Positions 37,298 to 44,480 of a DNA stretch of 64,000 bases are shown here, piece after piece; the first letter of the stretch is position 1, and every line of letters begins with the position of its first letter. The position numbers were made by a program, and so were the translations under genes. A model generated the notes under the pieces. That model saw only the letters and a list, made by a program, of their open reading frames with translations. It searched no databases and was not told the DNA's origin. The stretch covers positions 1 through 64,000 of the forward strand of contig KQ959677.1 in assembly GCA_001552935.1 (NCBI GenBank). The letters run 5' to 3'. This DNA comes from Umbribacter vaginalis (GTDB lineage Bacteria > Actinomycetota > Coriobacteriia > Coriobacteriales > Eggerthellaceae).

Positions 37298-40200
37298 ATG
37301 AGGATACAATACAAGCATCAAAAATTCCAAGCTGATGCTGCCAAGGCAGTCGTGGATGTATTTGCTGGCCAGCCTTATTTGACACCCACCTACATGATGG
37401 ATCGCGGCACTGGGACATACCAGATTAATTTCAACGAGGAAGAGGATTATACCGGTTGGAGCAATCACCGAATTATTCCAGAACTGGATGATCAGCGCAT
37501 TCTGGAGCATCTTCAGAAGATTCAGCGTGCGAATCAGATCCAGCCTTCATCGAAGCTGGAAGGACGCAGTGATGGCTATAACCTGACCATTGAAATGGAG
37601 ACAGGTGTCGGCAAAACCTATACTTACATCAAGACAATGTATGAACTAAATAGCGCCTATGGATGGAGCAAGTTCATTATTGTGGTGCCCAGCATCGCAA
37701 TCCGGGAGGGTGTTTACAAGTCCTTACAGATGACACAGGAGCACTTCGCAGAGGAGTACGGAAAGAAGATCCGCTTTTTTATTTACAATTCCGCGCAGCT
37801 TACGGAGATTGACCGCTTTGCTTCCGATAGCTCCATCAATGTTATGATTATCAATTCGCAGGCATTCAATGCCAAGGGCAAAGACGCAAGGCGTATTTAT
37901 ATGAAGCTGGACGAGTTCCGCTCCCGCAGGCCGATTGACATCATTGCGAAAACGAATCCGATCCTGGTAATCGATGAGCCGCAGTCTGTGGAAGGTAAGC
38001 AGACAAAGGAGCGCCTGAAGGAATTCCAGCCGCTGCTGACTCTACGTTATTCCGCTACGCACAAATCGGATAGCATTTACAACATGGTCTACCGTCTAGA
38101 TGCGATGGAGGCTTACAACAAGCGGCTGGTAAAAAAGATCGCTGTTAAAGGCATCACCGAAACCGGAACCACAGCTACCACCAGCTATCTCTATCTGGAA
38201 GACCTGAATCTTTCCAAGGGTGATCCTACTGCTACGCTGCAGTTTGAGGTCAAAATGGCCAGCGGAACACTGAAGAAAAAGAGCCGCGTCGTGAAAATCG
38301 GAGATAATCTCTACGACTATTCCGGCGGGCTGGAAGAATATAAAAACGGTTTTGTGGTAAAACAGATCGATGGCCGGGACAACTCCGTTGAGTTCCTGAA
38401 CGGTATCAAGATTTATGCCGGTGACGTGATGGGTGCGGTCGATGAAGACCAGCTGCGTCGCATTCAGATCAGAGAGACAATCCTGTCGCACATTCAGAGG
38501 GAAAGAGAGCTCTTTTATAAAGGCATCAAGGTGTTGTCGCTGTTCTTTATCGATGAAGTTGCAAACTATAGAGAGTACGATGCAGCCGGACAGCCTGCAA
38601 ACGGAAAGTACGCCAGAATGTTTGAAGAGGAGTACGAGGATATCGTCGGAAACCTTCAACTTTCTATTGGCGAGGATGAATACATCAAATACCTGAAGTG
38701 CATAAAGGCTTCCAAGACGCATGCGGGATATTTCTCAATTGATAAGAAGGGCAAGATGATAAACTCTAAGGTTGGTCGTAAAGAGACAACCTCGGATGAC
38801 GTAGATGCCTATGATTTGATTATGAAAAACAAGGAATTGCTCCTTGATCGCGATCCGAAGAAGTCGCCGGTGCGCTTTATCTTTTCACACTCTGCATTGC
38901 GCGAAGGCTGGGACAATCCCAATGTGTTTCAGATTTGTACGCTGAAGCAGTCCAGCAGCGACGTTCGCAAGCGTCAGGAAGTAGGACGTGGTCTGCGCCT
39001 TTGCGTTAATCAGGACGGTGAGCGTATGGATACTAATGCGCTCGGAAACGATGTTCATAACGTGAATATTCTAACGGTTATCGCCAGCGAGAGCTATGAT
39101 TCCTTCGCTAAAGGGCTGCAAACTGAAATGGCAGATGCCGTTGCTGACAGACCGCGCGCAGTTACGGTTGACCTGTTTGTCGGCAAGGTTATCGAGGACG
39201 ATAAGGGTAACGAGCAGGTTATCGATCAGGATACTGCCTTGTCGATCCAATATTATATGATCGTCAACGGCTATATCGACTGCAAGGGCGTTCTGACTGA
39301 TAAATATTACGAGGATAAAGCAAATGGAGAAATCAAGGTTGCAGAAGAAGTTGTTGACTATGCCGCGTCGGTGATTGAGATTGTCGATTCCACCTATGAT
39401 AGCCGCAGTATGCAGCCTGAGAATGCCCGCAGCAATAACGTCGAGCTTCTGGTGGATGAGGACAAGCTTGCAATGCCGGAGTTTAAAGCTTTGTGGTCGA
39501 GGATCAATTCCAAGTCTGTCTACGTGGTTAACTTTGATACCGATGAGCTTATTAGGAAGTCTATTGCTTCCCTCGATGCCAAGCTACACGTTTCAAAGAT
39601 TTACTTCCGGGTTGAATCTGGAGCAATGGCTACCATCAAATCAAAGGAAGAGCTGGTCTCTGGAGCTTCCTTCGTAAAGGAAGAGTCTGCCAGCTATGGT
39701 GCGACCATCACGGCAAACTCAAATGTAAAATATGACCTCATAGGCAAGCTGGTGGATGAGACTGGTCTTACCCGTAAAGCGGTTATCGCAATCCTTCAGG
39801 GAGTTAAACCGTGCGTGTTTAACCAGTTTAAGGACAATCCGGAAGAATTCATTACCAAAGGCGCTGCGCTGATCAACGATGAAAAGGCCACAGCAATCAT
39901 CGAGCATATTACTTACGACGTGCTGGATGAGCATTACGGCATGGATGTTTTCACCGATCCTACCATCAAAGGCAAGCTGGGCGTGAATGCCATGAAGGCA
40001 AAGAAGCACCTGTACAATCACATCGTCTACGATTCTACCAACGAGCGCGACTTTGCTACAGACCTTGATACGAATACTGATGTTGCGGTTTACGTGAAAC
40101 TGCCGGACGGTTTCTATATTTCCACGCCGGTCGGGCACTACAATCCCGACTGGGCGATTGCTTTCTATGAGGGCACTGTCAAACATATATATTTCGTGGC

Positions 40201-40357
40201 GGAGACGAAAGGCTCTATGAGTTCGATGCAGCTGCGTCTGATCGAGGAGTCTAAGATTCACTGCGCAAAAGAACACTTCAAGGCTATTTCCAGCGGGAAT
40301 GTTGTCTACGATGTGGTTGATAGCTATACGTCATTGCTGGAGAAGGTAATGAGATGA
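37298..40357 (+). CDS. res: type III restriction endonuclease (Res)
   Basis: A 1019-residue Res subunit. Helicase motifs: Walker A METGVGKTYTYI (about residue 98), DEPQ box LVIDEPQSVEG, and REGWDNPNVFQIC with QEVGRGLRL. The C-terminal nuclease has the PD-(D/E)XK pattern in PDWAI (about 947) and FVAETKG. With Mod it cuts unmodified DNA carrying two inversely oriented sites. AAGGAGG precedes ATG 37298. Reading frame and motifs are intact, so the enzyme should be active. Confidence 0.93.
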   Translation: MRIQYKHQKFQADAAKAVVDVFAGQPYLTPTYMMDRGTGTYQINFNEEEDYTGWSNHRIIPELDDQRILEHLQKIQRANQIQPSSKLEGRSDGYNLTIEMETGVGKTYTYIKTMYELNSAYGWSKFIIVVPSIAIREGVYKSLQMTQEHFAEEYGKKIRFFIYNSAQLTEIDRFASDSSINVMIINSQAFNAKGKDARRIYMKLDEFRSRRPIDIIAKTNPILVIDEPQSVEGKQTKERLKEFQPLLTLRYSATHKSDSIYNMVYRLDAMEAYNKRLVKKIAVKGITETGTTATTSYLYLEDLNLSKGDPTATLQFEVKMASGTLKKKSRVVKIGDNLYDYSGGLEEYKNGFVVKQIDGRDNSVEFLNGIKIYAGDVMGAVDEDQLRRIQIRETILSHIQRERELFYKGIKVLSLFFIDEVANYREYDAAGQPANGKYARMFEEEYEDIVGNLQLSIGEDEYIKYLKCIKASKTHAGYFSIDKKGKMINSKVGRKETTSDDVDAYDLIMKNKELLLDRDPKKSPVRFIFSHSALREGWDNPNVFQICTLKQSSSDVRKRQEVGRGLRLCVNQDGERMDTNALGNDVHNVNILTVIASESYDSFAKGLQTEMADAVADRPRAVTVDLFVGKVIEDDKGNEQVIDQDTALSIQYYMIVNGYIDCKGVLTDKYYEDKANGEIKVAEEVVDYAASVIEIVDSTYDSRSMQPENARSNNVELLVDEDKLAMPEFKALWSRINSKSVYVVNFDTDELIRKSIASLDAKLHVSKIYFRVESGAMATIKSKEELVSGASFVKEESASYGATITANSNVKYDLIGKLVDETGLTRKAVIAILQGVKPCVFNQFKDNPEEFITKGAALINDEKATAIIEHITYDVLDEHYGMDVFTDPTIKGKLGVNAMKAKKHLYNHIVYDSTNERDFATDLDTNTDVAVYVKLPDGFYISTPVGHYNPDWAIAFYEGTVKHIYFVAETKGSMSSMQLRLIEESKIHCAKEHFKAISSGNVVYDVVDSYTSLLEKVMR

Positions 40358-40462
40358 TTTTAGAGGCTGATTCTATATAGCTTGTAATTAAGCCATTTTA
40401 GAAAATTTTGCTACTATCGAAGATCGCAGTTTCACCGCTCTCCGTGCGCCGCACCATTTTTC

Positions 40463-40494
40463 GGATAAAACTCCCACACGGGGGAGTTTTATCC
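40463..40494. terminator. bidirectional terminator between res and dinD
   Basis: GGATAAAACTCCC (40463-40475) and GGGAGTTTTATCC (40482-40494) form a perfect 13-bp stem with a six-base loop. Runs of A and T inside the stem allow termination in both directions, and the two flanking genes converge. Confidence 0.8.
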
Positions 40495-40623
40495 CCATTC
40501 AATAATTACCATGGCGTATTTGTTTCTTTAATTTTATATCAGTATCTTTTAAGCTTCTGTTTTTAGCTATTTTTATGCCTGTTTATTATAGTTTTTGAGA
40601 TTTTCAGTATCGAAACAGTATCA
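40490..40623. other. diverged attachment-like site and arm-like repeats
   Basis: TATCCCCATTC (40490-40500) matches 8 of 11 bases of the guaA-end word TACTCCCACTC. At 40606-40623, two AGTATC words are separated by five bases (AGTATCGAAACAGTATCA). The same arrangement, with the same spacing of about 115 bases, occurs at 44278 and 44391. I read this as an old attachment region; the left part alone would not be convincing. The 40358-40664 gap holds no gene. Confidence 0.4.
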
Positions 40624-40664
40624 ATGGTGATACTACAATATGAATGATTTTTTGCGGGCAAAAG

Positions 40665-41525
40665 TTATTCATCCAACATCAATTTGCCCTTTTTCGCTTT
40701 ATCTTTTAAACGCTTCATTTGTTCTTTTTCTATCTGTTGAATACTTTTCTCTGGAACAGGTAAATCTTCCGGCATAGTGCCACCGATTTTTTTAATAGCA
40801 CTTCTTACTTCTTTTCCTACTGAGTAGTGAACTTTTGTTGCTGCTTCTGTACCTTCAACTTTGTCTTTCCTTAACTTTTCTTCCGTTTGGGATATTCTGA
40901 ATAAATTAGCAATCAATTCGGTGCTTCCCATATAATCCAAAATTTTTTGTCTTGCTGTTAAGCCTTTTCTGTCATGTATATCTTCTACATCTAATCCACC
41001 GTACAACCCCATATAGCCTGCATTCTGGAATATAGCAAATTCTTCATTTGTTATAACGCCTGCATCGTGTGCTGTTTCTACCAAAAGTTGATTCCATTGT
41101 TTTATATCACCACGAACAACAAGTCTTCTTCTATCTTCATCAAGCTGATTAAAATGGTCAGCTATTTCCTGACGATATGTTTGTATGGCGAAATATGTTT
41201 GCCCAAGTGCGATCACTTCTTTTCTCGGATCTCCGTTTTGAACAATCAAATAGCAAGCATATCTCGTAAGCTCATAATCTCTGATAGACTTACTTGTAGC
41301 ACCTGCTTCCACGATTTTGCTGACCTCAGCAAAATCGTAGGTTACTTCATGTCCGCTATTCTCGCATGCAATCATTGCTCTATCAATGACCTTTTGAAAG
41401 TTGCGCCATTGAGAATAATCAAGCACATCAGCAAGTTCTCTTGCACTCCAATACTCACTTCCATCTTCTCTAACATACTTAATATCTTCAAATTTCTTAT
41501 ATTCTTGTGCTTTTAAATTTGACAT
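40665..41525 (-). CDS. dinD: DinD-like DNA damage-inducible protein
   Basis: A 286-residue protein of the DinD family, with a BRO-N-like N-terminal domain (YWSARELADVLDYSQWRNF) and the typical middle part (AILNQ-like IALGQTYFAIQTYRQE, AIFQNAGYMGLYGG). E. coli DinD inhibits RecA filament activity and is SOS-induced; homologues are common on mobile elements. ATG 41525 is preferred to TTG 41531 because GAGAGG lies six bases upstream. No LexA box was identified. It is much richer in AT than the genes to its left. Confidence 0.85.
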   Translation of the reverse strand: MSNLKAQEYKKFEDIKYVREDGSEYWSARELADVLDYSQWRNFQKVIDRAMIACENSGHEVTYDFAEVSKIVEAGATSKSIRDYELTRYACYLIVQNGDPRKEVIALGQTYFAIQTYRQEIADHFNQLDEDRRRLVVRGDIKQWNQLLVETAHDAGVITNEEFAIFQNAGYMGLYGGLDVEDIHDRKGLTARQKILDYMGSTELIANLFRISQTEEKLRKDKVEGTEAATKVHYSVGKEVRSAIKKIGGTMPEDLPVPEKSIQQIEKEQMKRLKDKAKKGKLMLDE

Positions 41526-41569
41526 AAGCAACCTCTCATTATTTTTATGATATCTAACTTATATATCAA

Positions 41570-42247
41570 CTACTTTTCTTTATCTCTATAGTTTTTAATA
41601 GAATTCCCTTGTGAATCTTTCCATTCTACCCACCCATTATTAGATTTTCCAATAACTATCCAACCGGCACTTGATGGATTCATGCATACAATATCTTCTT
41701 GCAATATATTATCTTTTATAGTCGTATTTCTTCTTATAGATGGTATATAGCCTTTTTCAGTATTGCCACACAGACTTCCTTTTAACACGGTAAATACTCC
41801 GTCTTTAACTGTAGCCTTCCCCTCAACTTTTCCGAAATCTTTTATAGTACGATTTAATACATACTTCCCATCCGGAATAAATCCTCCATCCGCTTTAAGT
41901 TTAATCTCTTCTGTTGATTCCTTGAATACTTCTTTTTTACTTTTATCCTTAGGATAAATTTGTTTGCCATCTAAAGAAGCTAATAAGGATTTAGCAATCT
42001 CTATGTCTAATGCAAACAACTCAGTATCGGCAATTCTACTTTTACTAAAGATATCATGGATAAGTTTTTCTTTGTCATCGTATCCATCTACTTCTATAGC
42101 AAACTCCCTTTTTAATCCTGTGATATTGGCATATCCATTACTTTCTAAAACTCTCATTCTATTTTCAAATTGGTCATTTCCAGTTTTGCCAATTTTGATA
42201 AGACCGGAAACGACTGTAGTCATTAAATATATTATTCCTTTTGCCAT
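41570..42247 (-). CDS. GIY-YIG/T5orf172-type protein with DUF4357 domain
   Basis: A 225-residue protein with two parts. The N-terminal 80 residues (GIIYLMTTVVSGLIKIGKTG, then NRMRVLESNGYANI) fit the T5orf172/MUG113 branch of GIY-YIG nucleases. The C-terminal part (VLKGSL, then CMNPSSAGWIVIGKSNNGW) fits DUF4357. Such proteins occur on phages and islands and are presumed nucleases or regulators. It shares the strand and AT-rich composition of dinD, 44 bases away. Confidence 0.75.
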   Translation of the reverse strand: MAKGIIYLMTTVVSGLIKIGKTGNDQFENRMRVLESNGYANITGLKREFAIEVDGYDDKEKLIHDIFSKSRIADTELFALDIEIAKSLLASLDGKQIYPKDKSKKEVFKESTEEIKLKADGGFIPDGKYVLNRTIKDFGKVEGKATVKDGVFTVLKGSLCGNTEKGYIPSIRRNTTIKDNILQEDIVCMNPSSAGWIVIGKSNNGWVEWKDSQGNSIKNYRDKEK

Positions 42248-42286
42248 AACTAACTCCTATCACTCATTTGAATTATATATTCGTAA

Positions 42287-42519
42287 CTATTTACTAAAAA
42301 ACAGCGCTTCATCTAATCTATAAATAGCTTTTCTAAAGTAAGAATCCGCATTTCCTCTCTTATTTTTTAAAAGCTTTTTATATAACTCCAATAATATAGA
42401 TTTGTAGTAAGCTTCGTTTCCAATTATTTTTATATCATCTAAATACATAAATGACTGTAGCGACCATATTTGATGTTTTTCTTCTAAAAATTCTCTAAAA
42501 GTATTTGTAATTCTGCATA
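42287..42519 (-). pseudogene. C-terminal remnant of an unknown gene
   Basis: Reading the minus strand from 42519 to the stop at 42287 gives an uninterrupted, protein-like sequence ending YFRKAIYRLDEALFFSK, with codon use like the neighbouring AT-rich genes. There is no start codon before its middle and an in-frame stop directly upstream, so only the 3' part of a gene survives. The family is not recognised. Confidence 0.5.
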
Positions 42520-42605
42520 TTTAATTTTTTGACTTCTGCTCCTATATCTATAGTATATGACACCAATCCAATCCTTTTATATCTGAATAGCGTTTAGGAA
42601 ATATC

Positions 42606-42715
42606 TTTTGGTTGATTGTATAATCAACCAAAATTTTAGACTGAAGACTTATTAAGGGTTCATTAAGGGTTTATGGGGGTATTTATTGTTAAATATACGA
42701 TTTATACCCCCATAA
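42606..42715. repeat. two perfect inverted repeats before an attachment-like site
   Basis: TTTTGGTTGATT (42606-42617) and AATCAACCAAAA (42622-42633) form a perfect 12-bp stem with a four-base loop. TTATGGGGGTAT (42671-42682) and ATACCCCCATAA (42704-42715) form a second 12-bp pair with a 21-base loop. Between them TTAAGGGTT is repeated. The first may be a terminator; the second looks like a protein-binding site near the element end. Confidence 0.65.
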
Positions 42716-42727
42716 CTCGGATATTCT

Positions 42728-42739
42728 TATTCCCACTCG
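42728..42739. other. attachment-like site (guaA 3'-end word)
   Basis: TATTCCCACTCG matches 10 of 11 bases of TACTCCCACTC found at the end of guaA. It lies where AT-rich DNA gives way to more GC-rich DNA. The function is inferred from the repeated occurrence of the word. Confidence 0.45.
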
Positions 42740-43377
42740 TTCACATGTGTTTACCGCCTGCGATGTGACGGGTCAGGTCGTCTGGCCTGAAATTAAAGTA
42801 CTATAGACATGTATCGGGGATGATGAAACATAGCTTTTCTCCATCCCGAGGCAAAGAAAGACACCTGTAAAAAGGGAGAGTAGGTCTCTTTCACATATAA
42901 TTCTGGAAACTTTTCTTTAATTTTGTACGCCTGTCGTAATCTTGCCACGCTCCATAAGGAGAATTTCCAATGATTTTGTCGTATATCGGCAATTTCGCGA
43001 CTCGATCAAAAAAAATCGTCAAACAGGACACCAGCCTGCCTGACGAAGGTCGCGTTGTTGTCTCCATGCTTTCCTTAAAGCTTCCCTACTGCATTTTGAT
43101 CAATCTCGAATGTATCAATTTGAGGAGCGGGCAGTATCAGGGGCCCAGTAATAAGTGCCACGCCAACAGACTGTGGAATGCTCGAGCTTCACCCAACCGT
43201 GTGTTTCGATACTCCTTGCGTTTTCTGAAACTGTGAGATAATGGATCGAGTAGGGGGTGCGGTAATCCTGGATGATTAAGCAGCATCTCAAACGGAGTTG
43301 TTGACGGTTCTTTCTGGTCTCAGCCGAAGAGGCAAGATCGACTATTAATTGCAGTCCAACCGAGAAAGGCTGAAAGA
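42740..43377. other. intergenic region with one doubtful small ORF
   Basis: About 640 bases without a gene I can recognise. An 88-codon frame at 42970-43236 (+) has AAGGAG nine bases before its ATG, but its protein (MILSYIGNFATRSKKIVKQD onward) has no recognisable features and odd composition. I leave it as unlikely coding. Confidence 0.4.
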
Positions 43378-43956
43378 ATGGACGACGAGGAGCTCGGCCT
43401 GCCAAAGCCGAAAAAATACGAAGGCGAACGATTCTCAGCCTTGGATTACAAGACGGAAGAATACGCGGAGGTGCAGACGCTCGGTGAGGCTATCACCTTA
43501 AGGGGCGACAAGGCGTTCCTCAGGGATGTGACCCCTGATGACTTTCTGGACGACACCCCGCCGGGTGTCGAGAAAATCGGAATCGCGGACCTTTGGTCTG
43601 ATTCCACCTGGGAGAAAGGTGAAACTGAACGTAACGTCGATCTCGAGAGGTCGGCGGCCTCTCTTAAGGCGGGCGATCTGCTTAAGGTGCGCCCGTGCTC
43701 GGAGGACATCAGCGAATGGGGCTACAGGTTCCACCTGGTTGATGGAACCACGCTGCCATACGAGCCCTACCATGATTACGACGACCAGCTTTTTGAGGAT
43801 GCTCTCGAGAACCTGTTCAGCGGCGAATGGCTTGCTTGCCGTGTTAGAGAGGTATCCTGCTTCGGAGAAGATGGTATCGAGGTCGACCCTAAGTTCTGCT
43901 GGCGAGTTTATTCATGCAAGGTCACGGTGTATCGCTGTGGTTCTGCGAAGCTATAA
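43378..43956 (+). CDS. unrecognised acidic protein
   Basis: A 192-residue acidic, soluble protein with many D/E residues (DVTPDDFLDDTPPGVEK, then YEPYHDYDDQLFEDALE). I see no known domain, membrane segment or signal peptide. GAAAGG lies ahead of ATG 43378. It is the only plausible gene between two attachment-like sites (42728 and 44278), so it may be cargo of a small element. Confidence 0.55.
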   Translation: MDDEELGLPKPKKYEGERFSALDYKTEEYAEVQTLGEAITLRGDKAFLRDVTPDDFLDDTPPGVEKIGIADLWSDSTWEKGETERNVDLERSAASLKAGDLLKVRPCSEDISEWGYRFHLVDGTTLPYEPYHDYDDQLFEDALENLFSGEWLACRVREVSCFGEDGIEVDPKFCWRVYSCKVTVYRCGSAKL

Positions 43957-43964
43957 GCTCCGGA

Positions 43965-44105
43965 TTAGCACCGCGACATCCCGAATTGGTCGTGGATGCG
44001 TATCCACTTAACGCCCGATGTCTTGCAACTGCGGTTCATCTCGTGCACGAGGTCCTGTACTGCCGAGTACTCCGCTGTACCGCCCAGTAGGGACAGACGG
44101 GAATA
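43965..44105 (-). pseudogene. possible tyrosine-integrase relic
   Basis: The minus-strand frame ends VHEMNRSCKTSGVKWIRIHD followed by eight residues and a stop. The stretch resembles the sequence that precedes the HDLRHT box of tyrosine recombinases (AGVKxIRxHDLRHT). The box is broken right after HD. It lies about 170 bases from an attachment-like site, which makes an integrase relic plausible, but the match is short. Confidence 0.3.
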
Positions 44106-44141
44106 ATTGGGTCTTTTTTTCCAGGTAGAGATGTAAAAAAG

Positions 44142-44176
44142 AAAGCCCTCAAACCAGAGGATTCGAGGGCTTTTAT
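44142..44176 (+). terminator. stem-loop terminator left of the 44278 site
   Basis: AAAGCCCTC (44142-44150) pairs with GAGGGCTTT (44165-44173) and is followed by T residues. The same order, terminator then about 110 bases then the CTACTCCCACTC word, is seen at 47226-47381 and 51976-52134. Confidence 0.65.
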
Positions 44177-44277
44177 TCCCAATATTTCGCTGGTTGCTTT
44201 GCTCTGAGGCGATGCCGAAACAGTATCGGGCGATATTCGGCAGCACCAAAACGCGAGTTCAGAAGGCAGTTCCCGTT

Positions 44278-44408
44278 ACTCCCACTCGACAAATTCAAGT
44301 ATATGAGGAAGTATTTCTCTTGAATTTACAGGTAAAATATTCGCAAATTTGCTAATATTTTACCTGCTATTTTCGGCTGTCAATTTTCTTAGTATCAAAA
44401 TAGTATCA
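44278..44408. other. attachment-like site with nested inverted repeats and arm-like words
   Basis: TACTCCCACTCG (44278-44289) copies the guaA-end word. It is followed by AAATTCAAG/CTTGAATTT (44291-44299, 44319-44327), then CAGGTAAAATATT and AATATTTTACCTG (44329-44341, 44354-44366) around a GCAAATTTGC palindrome, then AGTATCAAAATAGTATCA (44391-44408). This is the composition expected of a recombinase attachment region with binding sites. No integrase gene is adjacent. Confidence 0.5.
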
Positions 44409-44428
44409 CAAGAGGCTGGAAAATGCAA

Positions 44429-44458
44429 CAGAATTATGTGGAGCTCTACATAATTCTG
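44429..44458. terminator. stem-loop downstream of tet(W)
   Basis: CAGAATTATGT (44429-44439) and ACATAATTCTG (44448-44458) are perfectly complementary with an eight-base loop. On the minus strand this lies 22 bases after the tet(W) stop codon and may end its transcript. Confidence 0.55.
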
Positions 44459-44480
44459 TAACCTTCTTTGCTGTGGTGTA

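Noticed and set aside
30966-40357. DISARM system
   Set aside because: There is an SNF2 helicase, a PLD-like domain and a methyltransferase, but no DUF1998 (DrmB) or DrmA gene, and a canonical type III Res is present.
42970-43236. 88-codon frame with an RBS
   Set aside because: The product has no recognisable features and the coding character is poor; the RBS match alone is not enough.
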